Assembly: GCA_032622095.1 (NCBI GenBank)
Contig: CP136065.1
Span: forward strand, 41,267,503 to 41,331,502
Direction: 5' to 3'
Length of the DNA: 64,000 nt
Source of the DNA: Siphonodentalium dalli
Taxonomy: Eukaryota > Mollusca > Scaphopoda > Gadilida > Siphonodentaliidae
Shown here one piece after another: positions 1 to 10,529 of this stretch (position 1 is the first letter of the stretch; each line of letters starts with the position of its first letter). Under the pieces are notes generated by a model. The model saw only the letters and a list, made by a program, of their open reading frames with translations. It searched no databases and was not told the origin of the DNA. Made by a program: the position numbers and the translations under genes.

Positions 1-115
1 GTTTGTGTCATGGTATGTACATGTACCTCTCACTCTATTTGCTCTCCTGTTATTACTCCTGTACTACCATATTCTATCCATACTTCGATCTCATTCCTAA
101 CCAAACCAAGACAAG

Positions 116-399
116 AAATTTGGTATTCTTACTGATGGGAGTGAACATATAAAGACTGGCTCCGAAAAAGAATTTGTTTATGTTCGAACTGTCAGGAATG
201 GTACTAGTATACAGGTATACTTTATGTTTGTTTGGAAGATGTTAAGTTCCATGGTGGTGCTTCAACGGAAGGTTTAACATATTGTGTTGATAAGATCATT
301 GGCGACTTGAATAGGGTCTTTCTGATGATTCTTATACAAACTGCAAGGTGTCAGCCGAAAGAGAAAGTTTTAACACCAGAATTCATTCCAGATTATTGA
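116..399 (+). pseudogene. hAT-like (ZNF862/DUF4371-type) transposase fragment, frameshifted
   Basis: Translation from 116 gives GILTDGSEHIKTGSEKEF and then VYVRTVRNGT. This is the pattern of the RNase-H-like core of hAT-derived ZNF862-type proteins, where the Asp in the LTDGS motif is the first catalytic acid. The frame breaks near 224. The adjacent frame continues with CLEDVKFHGGASTEGLTYCV and then KIIGDLNRVF, up to a stop near 399. The second frame carries the family's 'LED...GGA...GL' segment, so the two pieces are one domain split by a frameshift. No BED finger or C-terminal hAT dimerisation region is visible. It is independent of the second copy at 8.4-10.3 kb, which has different wording at the same motif. 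Family assignment is from remembered motif patterns and is fairly secure; the exact subfamily is not. Confidence 0.6.
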
Positions 400-630
400 A
401 TGGTTGAAAACCGCAAGGTCGTGTACATTTGTATATTGACAATCGATTGTGTTAACCATAGACAGAGCTAGCGATCAAGGATGAGATTCTTAAGAATGAT
501 ATATTAAAGGGTGCTGATCGCATCATGGCCAGAATATATAACTACACAAAACGTCATGAAAGATCTGGTATTATCACAATAATGCGTGTGTACAGACGCA
601 ATAAAAGATGCACATGTATTTACAACACAG

Positions 631-744
631 AATGCCCGAATGTGCATAAATTGCACAGAATGTGACAAACCAAGGGTTCTGTACAGCAAACATCGACTAA
701 CAGAAAGACAGCAAACTGCATTAGCTGTAATCATGTCAGAATTA
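631..744 (+). pseudogene. Exon-like fragment with C2C2 'CDKPR' domain
   Basis: An acceptor-like tract (acaacacag) ends at 630. The following frame reads NARMCINCTECDKPRVLYS and then KHRLTERQQTALAVIMSE. I recognise a recurrent invertebrate module with a CxxC pair, a following KPR..Y and a basic L.. segment, found in uncharacterised repeat-associated proteins. The usual second zinc-binding pair (typically YxCG after the helix) is missing here, because the frame runs into the tandem repeat array. It could be an exon remnant of a multi-exon element. Function is unknown. Confidence 0.4.
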
Positions 745-2950
745 TTTCTGCATATGTACATTACATGTACATTACATGTAATCTCTGCGTATTCACAATC
801 TACCACCATCTATGTTGGTTGTACTCAGATATGGGACACATGTGGACATTGGACACACAATAAAGACAGTATGAGGAGTACCTTGGGAACATCAAGCCAT
901 TACATCTGTGAAATCATGACCGGATAACTTATAACTCTAATGATTCTGCTCATGTGATGTCTCTACACATTGACAATCCTCCACCATCCATTATTAATTC
1001 CACTCGGATATGACAGATGTGGACATCGGACGCACACTAAAGACAGTATGAGGAGTACCATTATCTCTGTAACTTCAAATCATTACATCTGTGAAATCAT
1101 GACCGGATAACTTATATCTCGAATGATTCTGCACATGTAGTCTCTCCGCATTTACAATCCTCCACCATCCATTATTGGTTGTACTCAGATACATGTATAG
1201 TACATGTGTGGACATTGGACTTGCAATAAAGACGGTATGAGGAGTACCTCGGGAACTTCACGTCATTACATCTGTGAAATCATTACCGGATAACTTATAC
1301 ATGTATCTGGAATAATGTACACACATACAATGTACATGTATCTCTATGCATTTATAATTCGAATGATTCTGCACATGTAGTCTCTCCGCATTTACAATTC
1401 TCCACCATCCAAGATGGTTGTACTGAGATATAGGACATTTGTGGACATTGGACTTGCAATATTAAAAGACAGTATGAGTAGTACCTCCAGAACTTAATGT
1501 CATTACATATGTGAAATCATTACCGGATAGCTTATATATCTGGATTAATTTCCACACATAAAATGTACATGTATCTCTATGCATTTATAATCCTCCACCA
1601 TTCATTGGTACCCGCTTGACAAGGGGCACACGAAATCATACATCACTCAGATGGCAGCCATCAGCTAAGCAACGGAAACACGCTGTTCATTATTGGTTCT
1701 ATTCGGATAGGAACACGGGTGGACATTGGACACGTGATATTAAAGGTAAATATGAGGAGTAACACACGTCATTACATCTGGAGTAACAGTACCTCTGAGA
1801 ATTTAACATTATTTCTTCTGTGGAATCATGACTGGATAGTTTATATCTGGAATGATCACTGCACATGTAATCTCTCCGTATTAACAATCTACCACCATCC
1901 ATTATTGGTTGTACTCAGATATACCGGTAGGACATGTGTGGACATTGGACTTGCAATAAAGACAGTATGAGGCGTACCTCGGGAACTTCACATCATTACA
2001 TCTGTGGAATAATGACCGGATAACTTATAACTCTAATGATTCTGCTCATGTGATGTCTCTACACATTGACAATCCTCCACCATCCATGCCATCCATTATT
2101 GATTGCACTCGGATATAATAATAATAATAATAATAATAATGTATATCATTTATATAGCGCTTAATCCCTGGTGTAGCTCTAAGCGCTCACATTATTACCC
2201 CAGCTGTTTTTTATGAGTAATGCCGAGTCTTGTGCCTGCTACCATTTTTACAGGTGCTTCACTAGAGCGGCTTACGGTTACCCAACAACCAGGTACCTAT
2301 TTCGCGTCTAGGTACGACGAAGCGAGCACAGTACAAGTGACCTTGCCCAAGGGTCACAACCTGGCGCGAGATTTGAAACAGCTTGTGGCTATATATAGCA
2401 CACACACCGCTCAATTCAGCCAAGCCACTGTTGTGGACACAATAGTCCACCGAGCGAGGCGCGAACTCACGCCGGTGCATTAACACCATTACAAGTCCGC
2501 CACTCTACCCACTGGGCTACCACATCCACAGATTTGACAGATGTGGACATCGGACGCACAATAAAGACAGTATGAAGAGTACCAGTACCTCGGGAACTTC
2601 ACATCATTATATCCGTGGAATCATGACTGGATAGTTTATATCTGGAATGATTTCTGTACATGTAATCTCTCTGTATTCACAATCTACCACCATCTACATA
2701 TATGTTGGTTGTACTCAGATATGGGACACATGTGGACATTGGACGCACAATAAAGACAGTATGAGGAGTACCTCGGGAACATCAAGCCATTACATCTGTG
2801 AAATCATGACCGGATAACTTATAACTCGAATGATTCTGCACATGTGATATCTCCACACATTGACAATCATCCACTATCCATTATTGGTTTTACTCAGATA
2901 TAGGTCACGTGTGGACATTGGACGCACAATAAAGAGAGTATGTGTCAGAA
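727..2950. repeat. Tandem array of about 180-240 bp degenerate units
   Basis: The array repeats a series of blocks: CATTACATCTGTGAAATCAT, then GACCGGATAACTTATA, then CTCCACCATCCATTATTGG, then GTGGACATTGG, then CAATAAAGACAGTATGAGGA, then GTACCTCGGGAACTTCA. The GAGGAGTACC block recurs near 870, 1050, 1237, 1475, 1760, 1970, 2570 and 2760, so unit length varies between about 180 and 240 bp. Copies are diverged and some are partial. The array is interrupted by a SINE (2117-2530), and an outlying partial unit lies at 3708-3850. No coding potential is convincing in it. Confidence 0.85.
2117..2530 (-). mobile_element. tRNA-derived SINE with (ATT)n tail
   Basis: Read on the minus strand, the element starts near 2528 with a tRNA-like head. 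It has a perfect box A (TAGCCCAGTGG) and, about 40 nt further, a box B-like GAGTTCGCGCC. A body of about 300 bp follows. The 3' end reads GCGCTATATAAATGATATAC and then an ATT microsatellite (2115-2140), a tail type shared by many invertebrate SINEs that borrow a LINE 3' end. It lies inside the tandem array. The sister unit at 1001-1030 shows the uninterrupted sequence CACTCGGATATGACAGATGT, and the flanks here (GATAT on the left, GATTT on the right) match a short target-site duplication. Confidence 0.85.
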
Positions 2951-3601
2951 CGTTCAAACGGAAAACACGTGAACTATGTAATCTCCGTTTTGCCTGCGAG
3001 TCTCCCAATTTGATGTATTAAACCCGGCTGTCCTGCAACCTCCATATAATCTCACGGTTTGTGGAATGCAGGTAATAAAAACATTTTATTTAAACAAAAA
3101 TTGTCGCCGGTAACCTGGAAATAAATAGGCAAGTCTCGCTAACGAGATGTCGGGTGTGTTCTATTGTCTCTATGAATTGACGCCTCATGATCTAGAATTC
3201 ATTCACTTACTGAGTTGGCTTTACCAGCTTGACTTGTCGCGAATTATGTTTCGTATATCATTGAAGCCATTTTGTTGCATCATTACTCTAGTATTACACG
3301 TGCGACAGTGAGAAGTTATTACTGGTCAATTGCGTCCCATGGAACTAGACAGTGTTCAGTCGGCAGCGACACTTTGAACATGTCTTTGATGATCAACATA
3401 AAAGAAACTGCGCCTACACGTGCATACTTTGGGTTCAGTTCAGGTCATGGAGTTCACCGCCCTTGCATGACTGGCAGTGGCATCGTTAAAGGAACAATGC
3501 AATAAGGCTTTAAGAAGTTAATATGTGTTAACTGTTACAAATTACATGATAATATGGCCGTGCAATGGGCACTGCTGTCATGATAGCACATAGGTACTAC
3601 T

Positions 3602-3602
<1 letters not shown>
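2951..3602. other. Unassigned sequence
   Basis: I see no convincing gene or repeat here. The short open frame at 3272-3505 has no recognisable motif. Confidence 0.5.

Positions 3603-3633
<31 letters not shown>
3603..3633 (+). repeat. Poly-C run of about 31 bases
   Basis: Uninterrupted C homopolymer. Its length in any assembly is unreliable. Confidence 0.95.
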
Positions 3634-3706
3634 AGTAGATTTCGAGATCGACTAATTTAATAATCGCATCGATTTCGAATAGTCGATTAATCGTTTCAAC
3701 ACTAGT
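3634..3706. mobile_element. hAT-like terminal sequence (ATTCGAA/ATTAATCG-rich)
   Basis: The segment reads GATTTCGAGATCGACTAAT, later CGATTTCGAATAGTCGATTA, and ends TCGTTTCAACACTAG. Reverse-complemented it begins CTAGTGTTGAAACGATTAAT, a pattern typical of hAT termini with subterminal ATTAATCG/ATTCGAA iterations. The poly-C run has replaced whatever stood beyond it, and I do not see the partner end. Confidence 0.45.
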
Positions 3707-4029
3707 GGACAGTGGACTTGCGATAACGATAGTATGAGGCTGATGGGAGATCCTTGTACATACAAGAACTTCACATCATTACATCTGTGCAATCATGACT
3801 GGATAACTTATAAATCAGGAATTATTTCTGCACAAGTAATCTCTCTAAATTCACAATTATAATGAATTTATTTTCATTAATTGGCTCATTTAAGTTTTTA
3901 AAGACTAGTTGAACCATTTCATTAGATGTTTTGCTTTGCGAATTATTATTTGCTGAATTTTGTTGGTTGCTATTTGTTGCCATGTGATTTTTCTTCCTTT
4001 TATTTTATATACCGGTAATTCCATTACAG

Positions 4030-4240
4030 AACTCCCAACGCTAGTTAATAAATTGAAAAGCATTTGTGAGAAGAGTATGGTGTCAACACCAAGGAGCTGG
4101 ACACCTCAGCAGTGGATTCCGCAGCAATCAACTCCGCAGCAAGCTACTCCTCAGCAATCGACAAACAGTTCATCAACTGGTAATCACAGCAGTGCAGCAT
4201 CTGTTGAATTGCCAACAGTTTCTGACACATCCTCGAGTGG
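4030..4240 (+). CDS. Candidate exon, Gln/Ser/Thr-rich, upstream of the BEN exons
   Basis: An acceptor (ttccattacag) ends at 4029, and a donor (AGTGG followed by GTGATT) lies at 4241. The open frame between them starts LPTLVNKLKSICEKSM and continues with a low-complexity PQQ-type tandem (TPQQ, IPQQS, TPQQA, TPQQS). Such linkers often precede DNA-binding domains. The exon end leaves two bases of a codon, while the BEN exon starts at a codon boundary, so a further small exon would be needed between them if they belong together. The intron before it is T-rich. Confidence 0.4.
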
Positions 4241-4311
4241 GTGATTCTTTTGATGTGAGTTTGCTTCTAATATTTTGTTAAAAATTGATTTATTTCCAGT
4301 GGTCTGTGTTT

Positions 4312-4403
4312 TTGAGTGGATACCGAAATTTATCTCATTCGTGATCGCGAAAAATAAACATTTGTCGCGATCACGATTGAGATAATTTTCAGTTCCCACT
4401 CAT
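4312..4403. mobile_element. Short foldback (92 bp)
   Basis: GAGTGG at the left pairs with CCCACTC at the right. Internally, TCTCATTCGTGATCGCGA pairs with TCGCGATCACGATTGAGA around an AAAATAAACATTTG loop. It looks like a small MITE-type palindrome in the intron of the BEN gene. Confidence 0.65.
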
Positions 4404-4718
4404 ACTAGTGTTGCACCCTTTAAAGTGATGCGAAACACTCCGGTAGGGTGATTAGATACTAGTATAAATGGAGAATAATCTTGTTCAAAGTAGTAATTTT
4501 TACAAATACTATATCCAAATTGACAACACACACCGTCATTCTTATGTAATAATTAAATGCAGTAAAGTAACTCTCAATGGTGAAATGGTAAATATTCACA
4601 TTTGAGCGTAGTTCTGACGATGTTTTATATGGAGTGGCGAGTCGATTTTCTTCAGCTTTTCGGCAATGTTAGTAGAATGGTACATTCCTCCAGTTAGCAT
4701 AGCGCCTGATTATTAACT

Positions 4719-4800
4719 GATGAGTTTCACGCACCAGAACAAGTACATAATATGTCTTTGATGAGTTTCACGCACCAGAATAAGTACATAATATGCCTTT
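4719..4800 (+). repeat. 41-bp tandem duplication (2 copies)
   Basis: GATGAGTTTCACGCACCAGA followed by AYAAGTACATAATATGYCTTT occurs at 4719 and again at 4760, nearly identical. Confidence 0.9.
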
Positions 4801-4981
4801 AATGCCTACCTATCACTCAAATTTAACTACATAATGTTGAGAAATTCTATTTTGAATGTATATACAGAGGCACGCTTCAATTATAACTTAGGCCATTCAT
4901 ATTCAGGGTCTACCAGATTTTCTTCACACAATCATTCCCAAGGTTTCATCATATTTTTACATAGATTATTTTGATTTGCAG

Positions 4982-5171
4982 ATAAGTGAGGAGACAATAT
5001 TCAGGGCGAAGAAGTTAAATGCTCAGAAATTCACTAATGATTTGATGACTGCAACATATACCACAGAGTGGATGGCAGTGCACACACTGGAACAGCAGTC
5101 GGTGATGACACCATCGGGGACATTGATGATAACAGAGCCGATGGATAAATCCCATGTTCGAAAGATAGAAA
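4982..5171 (+). CDS. BEN-domain exon
   Basis: The acceptor ttgatttgcag ends at 4981 and the frame opens with ISEETIFRAKKLNAQ. The middle reads KFTNDLMTATYTTEWMAVHT and the end MITEPMDKSHVRKIE. This follows the BEN pattern: a helix with 'xFxxxLMxxxFTxExMAxxS' and then 'xLDxxKVxxI'. BEN domains bind DNA or protein in chromatin and transcription factors, and they also occur in transposon-derived genes. A GTATAT donor at 5172 leaves one base of a codon. This joins in frame to the exon at 6107, where the domain finishes. Read straight through, the frame would stop at 5177-5179, so splicing makes more sense than a stop here. It could be a host gene or a domesticated or mobile one. Confidence 0.6.
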
Positions 5172-5564
5172 GTATATAAGCTCAGTTATAATAAAACATT
5201 TAGAAATGGAACTGAACTGAGTTAATACAGATATTCTTAATGTAATTGACAATGTCACAATCACACCAGTAAACACGTTACTAAGAAATCACAGCAATTT
5301 TTGTGAATGCCATTCTATTGGACTTATTCTTAACAACATTGAACCATAATGAATCAATCAGGCAAGCATTAGTTCAATCACAACTCAATACAGTTGATTG
5401 TCATATGAGATTGAAAGTGTACATATCTGATGTTATTCTGTAATTATAAATGAGGACAATAGTACTCATAAATGTCAAATTAGACTATGAGTTTACAATA
5501 ATAAATTGATTGATTGATGGTGTTGACCAGGTTTTTATGGTAGCTGAAAAATAACATTTTGTAG

Positions 5565-5872
5565 GTACTCAATCTGATTAAGCACCCCTAAATTACAATT
5601 TCTTTGGCTTCAGGGGTAAAAATTTTTGATTATTTTTAATAACTAAACAACTTGATTTTAGAGGTATCCATCTTACACCCGCAATTTGTCTGTTTGAGCA
5701 CGAGGCAGACTAAATTACTGGCCCAAATCTAGAGAAATTAACGAACTTAAAAAATCAATATCTGATCACTCGGAGCTTTGATGTGTGGGTTCCTCGACTC
5801 TAATCAAATATTTTTTACCCCCGAAGCCAAAGAAATAGTAATTTAGGGGTGCTTAATCGGATTGAGTACCTT
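5565..5872. mobile_element. Foldback MITE, copy 1 (about 308 bp)
   Basis: The left end GTACTCAATCTGATTAAGCA plus CCCCTAAATTACAATTTC is mirrored at the right by GAAATAGTAATTTAGGGG plus TGCTTAATCGGATTGAGTAC. The inverted repeats are about 55 bp long, continue through TTTGGCTTC, and surround an AT-rich middle. A related element spans 6270-7046. It sits in the intron between the two BEN exons. Confidence 0.85.
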
Positions 5873-6106
5873 TAACAATTCAATGAAAATATAGTCAAAA
5901 AATGGCATGCCAGAATTTTTACTTTAAAGTGCAATATATTCACACTCTTTAATATCACTGAAATAAAAAAAATAAAAATTTAGTAAAAAGCTTATGGGAA
6001 TAAATTGATCAATAGATGTGAATTTACCCTCTTGTTTATTGCCAGATTGAAACGGACAATAAGAATTATCTAGAATCCAACTCAATGAAATGTTATTCTT
6101 TTCTAG

Positions 6107-6192
6107 ATGTAATAAAGCTGCAATTCCCGATGGAAAAAATGACTGACATCAAAAGATATATATATGAGAGAAAAGCTAAACAACAGCAGTAA
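6107..6192 (+). CDS. BEN-domain terminal exon
   Basis: The acceptor ttattcttttctag ends at 6106. With the single base left over from the exon ending at 5171, the frame reads NVIKLQFPMEKMTDIKRYIY and then ERKAKQQQ, followed by a TAA at 6190-6192. The 'V..xFPxxxxxxIxRxIxxK' pattern is the C-terminal helix of BEN domains, so the phase match and the domain continuity support each other. An overlapping frame (6161-6261) encodes a Lys/Glu-rich stretch (KRRQQAEKERLAKTEKEE) and is an alternative ending if splicing differs. No clear polyadenylation signal follows before the next MITE. Confidence 0.55.
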
Positions 6193-6269
6193 ATTAATGA
6201 AAAGGCGACAGCAGGCAGAAAAAGAACGACTGGCGAAGACAGAGAAAGAGGAATCACAATAGTTTAAAG

Positions 6270-7046
6270 TTACTCAATCCGTTTAAACCCGTAATTGCTA
6301 TTTCTCAGGTAATAAGGTAAAGGATAGTTAATTTTAGTTGAGGAACAAATTTTTGAAATATGTTATTTATCACCACCTCAAATATTTGGCGGCCTGGCAA
6401 GAATTCCACTGACATCTTCCAGAACCTTTAACCCTTTACCCAACAAACCGGCCAAAACCGGCCAAATAAAGCTTCAACGGCCTAAAATATCTTCGGTCTG
6501 TCTCAATAGAACCATACAAATATGGATATCATTGGAACCGGCTCCTTGACCACATTGTGATAGTTACAGTTATGCCCTGTGCCAATGCATTCTCTTATAT
6601 ATGCGAGTCGACCATAGGTCGCCTCGCATATAAGAGAATGCATTGGCCTACAAAAAATCTTTTTTTAACACTTTTTACCATTTTTTCTTACAATCTTTAA
6701 CAATTTTATAATTTTTAATGTGTTAAGCCAATGCATTCTCTTATATATGCGAGGCGACCTATGGTCGACTCGCATATATAAGAGAATGCATTGGCACAGG
6801 GCCCTTCTGTTGGGTAAAGGGTTAAAGACATGCCCGAGATGGAGTCGGCGTATGTCTACAGGAAAAAGTTAAAATAATTTTTGCAAGGCGGCCAAATATT
6901 CATGGTGGTGAAAAATAACATTTCAGAAATCAAAACTTATTATATCAGATTTGATGGTTGGGTTCCTTGACTTGAATCAAATATTGTTTAACCCCGAACC
7001 GAAAGAAATAGTAATTTGAAGGTGTTTAATCGGATTGTGTATCTTT
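6270..7046. mobile_element. Foldback MITE, copy 2, with a nested piggyBac-type MITE
   Basis: The left end AAAGTTACTCAATCCGTTTA is mirrored by GTTTAATCGGATTGTGTATC with CTTTAA at the right, and AACCCCGAACCGAAAGAAAT matches copy 1 at 5817-5840. An inner pair, CACCACCTCAAATATTTGGC and GGCCAAATATTCATGGTGGTG, extends the stem. Removing the nested element at 6432-6821 leaves a palindrome of about 390 bp. Confidence 0.75.
6432..6821. mobile_element. piggyBac-type MITE (390 bp, TTAA-flanked)
   Basis: It starts CCCTTTACCCAACA and ends TGTTGGGTAAAGGG, with TTAA on both sides (6428-6431 and 6822-6825). TTAA target sites with CCC...GGG ends are diagnostic of the piggyBac superfamily. Inside are two copies of a perfect hairpin built on GCCAATGCATTCTCTTATAT, then ATGCGAGGCGACC, around 6586-6649 and 6728-6795. 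A sister copy is at 56297-56675. Confidence 0.9.
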
Positions 7047-7469
7047 AAATATTTGATATTTGTTATAATGACTATTAATATTTTGAGAAAAAAATAATTT
7101 ATGATCCAAATTCCGAGTCAGCTTGTCTTATTTCAGAGGTTCGATCATACCTCGCCACCCTGCATGAGCAAAAGCAATGGATAGGTTTAATTCATATTTG
7201 CCTGATTACTTTAATTCAACTTGAATTAAATCACTGATAATAGTTTCAATGTTTATAATACTATTTGTTCCACAAAATACCATGTGAATTCTAAGACTAG
7301 CCTTCATCCAACCATACTTTTGAAAAAATAATCATGATTACTACATGTAGCTGATCCTTTTTCATTTTGAGTGATTCACGGTCAGCTTACACTCTGGATG
7401 CTTGAACAGCCAAAAATTGGAACCAAAGAACATACTTGTATACCATGGGGTATATGGAGCTATATTATT

Positions 7470-7900
7470 ACTGAAGTACATGTATGTACATACTAGTACT
7501 AGGATAGTACAGGTACTACCTGTACCATGGTCTACTATGGTAGTACATGTACCACGGTACAACTCTGGTAGTACCATAGTACCCATACCGTGGTACTACC
7601 ATAGTATCTGTACCACGGTACTACTATGGTAGTACTATAGTACCTGTACCCTGGTACTGCCATGGTAGTACCCTGGTACCTGTACGATGGTACTACTATA
7701 GTACCTGTACCGTGGTACTGCCACAGTACTAGTAAGGTAGTACCATAGTATATGTACTATGGTACTACTATGGTATGGCAGTACTCTTGTACATGTACCA
7801 TAGTACTACTCTAGTACTTTTACTGTGGTACAAGTAATATGGTACTATGCCCAAAATACTATGGTACTTTTTACTATGGTATTACCATGGTACTTTTTTA
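7470..7900. repeat. GTAC/CCATGG self-complementary low-complexity tract
   Basis: About 430 bp composed almost entirely of variants of GGTACTACCATAGTAC, TACCATGGTA and GTACCTGTACC. Nearly every 10-bp word is close to its own reverse complement, so the tract can fold at many registers. Open frames in it on both strands are consequences of this composition. Confidence 0.9.
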
Positions 7901-8399
7901 TAAGGGTATCCACCGTCCAATATTGGTTCTATTATTGTAGGGACACAGGTGGACGTCATGCATGTTTTATTAAAAGATCTGCTACGATTAAACCACAATA
8001 AATCAATTTTTATCACTACCACATTTCGGTTATACTTTAAATGTGGTTATAACATACCAGGTAAGAGGATTGTGTGGTTAAAACACATGTAATCATCAAA
8101 CATTAAATTCCAGTATAATTGCGGTTCCAGCAAATTTATACATGTCATAGAAATGAAACAGTCAGCAGTTGGCTACAGTGTATCGGCAATCAAGGAATAT
8201 AACCAGGGTTTCTTTATGTCACGGAACTGTTAATTGTGGTACAGTTATGGTTTGACCGCAGTTATAAATGCATAATAACCCCAGTTACTGGTTCAATTAC
8301 TTTGGGCAGTACAGTATCTGGAACAAGAGGTGTGCACTCGAGTGCTAGCATACCCCCATTATCCGTAAACTCAACAAAAAAGATTTTTAACTTTCAAGA

Positions 8400-10323
8400 A
8401 AAAAGTATGTGGCAGAAAACGAACAGCCATATAATGACTTTGAAGGTCTGTGTCATCTAACTTCTGAACTGGGAGTTGTTGTGCCAAAATCATTTACAAA
8501 TATTACAGCATGCCATGTTTTTGTTCATGTATTGGCAAGTAAAATTCTGGAAAAACATTCGCGACCATATTCGAAGAGCCAGGTTCCAATCCTACCTAAT
8601 TGATGGATGTTCCATATTAAAGCGAAAGTTGACAAATGAAGCAGAACTGATTACGGCTTCAAAATTAAAGGTGAGAGTTGACTTTGTTAACCTACAACCA
8701 ATGAAGGAATATGGATCGGTCAATGCAGATAATTTATTCCACGCTGTGCTAAGAAACATCTTGCTTATTCTTGATGGTGATGATAGAGAACGAGAGGCCG
8801 ATCACGATCGGCAGATGTTTAACCCATCCCTTGGCGATAGTAAATTGTTAAGATCAGAATCATAATCTTTTAATGTTGAATTATAGAGTATACTGTTATG
8901 ATCTAAAGTAGTATATGACAAATGTACATAATAACCAGTAATAACACAAATTATTGGAATGTATGAGTCAATATAGAAGGGTTAATATAACATCTAAACT
9001 CTAGAGCCTGTCACCACTATCATAGTGTGAGCAGTTCTATTCATGTTGTTGCAAATTGCCATGTGAGATATCAAAATAATATAATTATTTATTTAATGGA
9101 AAAGGTTAAAAGACATGGAATGGGTAAAAGGGGTTAAATCACCTATCTCTGCCCTGTTTGATCCAATGTAGTCCCATCATCCAAGGACTTAGAGAGCTCC
9201 ATTGGTCTAGTTAAATAAATTCACCTGGCTAAGTTGTGGTTAAAAAGATAGCTAAATCAATTTATCCAATAATTCACTGTGTCTCTTATACAGACCTAAC
9301 ATATGAGGGCTATAAATAACTCTCAAAGCAATAAACTATATTGTCTTTTATCTTGCTCACAGAGAAGCAGGTATTCATTAATTGTAAGTTACTTGGGTTA
9401 TAATCTGGATAATTCTTAGTTTAAAAAGGGCCATATCTCTGGTATAACAAATTGGATCTAACCCATATTCAAACTCGTTCTGTATTTTGAGTTGAGAAAC
9501 TCACATACCAAATTTGGTTCCTATCAGATGAAAAATGGTTGATTTATCGAAGTACATGTACATGTATGTGTGAATCATATGTCAAAGGACCATAACACCA
9601 TTAAAAAAAATCCGATCAAACCCATATTCGAAATCAATCTGTATGTTGGTCTGAGAAACTCATACACCAAATTTGGTTCCAATCAGATAAAAAATGTTTG
9701 AGTTATGGCAGAATTCATGAATTCTAAGTCGAAAAAGGGCCATAACTCCGTAAAAAAAACTCTGATCAAACCCATATTCGAACTCGATCTGTATTTTGGG
9801 TCGAGAAACTCACATACCAAATTTGGTTCCGATCAGATAAAAAATGTTTGAGTTATGGCAGAATTCATTAATTCTAAGTCGAAAAAGGGCCATAACTCTG
9901 TCAAAAAAAGTCGGATCAAACCCATGTTCGAACTCGATCTGTATTTTGGGCTGAAAACCCCATATACAAAATTTGGTTTTGATCAGGTAAAAAATGTTTG
10001 AGTTATCGCATTACACGTAAACATAAAAACTGAACTCTATTCCTGTGTCTCAGTTAATTGCGGATTTTGCTAAATTTAATCATAAAGTGATTGGCGGAGG
10101 AGCGGATGGCACAGCTGTTAACTTTGGATGTCGAAATGGTTTGATGACTCAGATGAAAAATGAAGTGCCCTGGTTCATAGCTGTAAATTGTTTCAGCCAT
10201 CGTTTCGAACTGTGTGTGCAAAACGCCATGGATGCTGTTGGGGAATATGGAGATGTTATCAACTTCCTAAACGACATGTTTTATCATTTTCGTAACAGTC
10301 CTATGTGGGGGTCTGCACAATAT
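8400..10323 (+). pseudogene. hAT-like (ZNF862-type) transposase pseudogene, two exon blocks
   Basis: Block 1 (about 8407-8790) starts AENEQPYNDFEGLCHL. It changes frame near 8550 and continues RRARFQSYLIDGCSILKRKL, where the LIDG Asp lies at the first catalytic position. It ends with VDFVNLQPMKEYGSVNADNL and FHAVLRNILL. Block 2 starts after an acceptor (cctgtgtctcag ending at 10053). It reads LIADFAKFNHKVIGGGADGT, then AVNFGCRNGLMTQMKNEVPW, then NCFSHRFELCVQNAMDAVG. The 'GGADGTAVNFG' second catalytic Asp and the 'CFSHRFEL' motif are the core of this hAT lineage. The frame ends at 10323 without the C-terminal domain. The intervening 1.2 kb, which holds a tandem repeat, is probably an intron or an insertion. 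Confidence 0.65.
9417..10019 (+). repeat. Tandem repeat of about 150-160 bp, 4 units
   Basis: GGGCCATAACTCYG, CAAACCCATATTCGAACTCG, ATCTGTATTTTGGG, CATACCAAATTTGGTTCC and GATCAGATAAAAAATG recur with starts near 9428, 9588, 9737 and 9887. The last two or three copies are much more alike than the first, which suggests recent expansion at the right end. Confidence 0.9.
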
Positions 10324-10529
10324 TAGGAAAAGAAAGATAATTGAGATGAAGAGGATTGAAAAACTGGACAATATAAGAACAGACTCACCGAAGACCGGGG
10401 TTTCCTAGCACGCTATGCCAGCTTGTTTCCATGTGGCCGACTATAATGTCATTGTTTTATGAACGAAAACTGCCATTACACTTGAGAAAGACCTCCAACA
10501 AGTCTATAAAGGTGTTACAATCTTATTTA

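Noticed and set aside
504-809. Minus-strand open frame opposite the C2C2 exon
   Set aside because: It is the shadow of the plus-strand frame that carries the recognisable CDKPR motif.
2480-2530. A tRNA gene on the minus strand
   Set aside because: Boxes A and B are present, but the cloverleaf is imperfect and the sequence continues into a SINE body and ATT tail.
7362-7632. Open frames on both strands in the GTAC-rich tract
   Set aside because: The tract is self-complementary, so mirrored frames are expected by chance.
9417-10019. Regularly spaced repeats that could suggest a CRISPR array
   Set aside because: Units are about 150 bp, contiguous without unique spacers, and the setting is eukaryotic.
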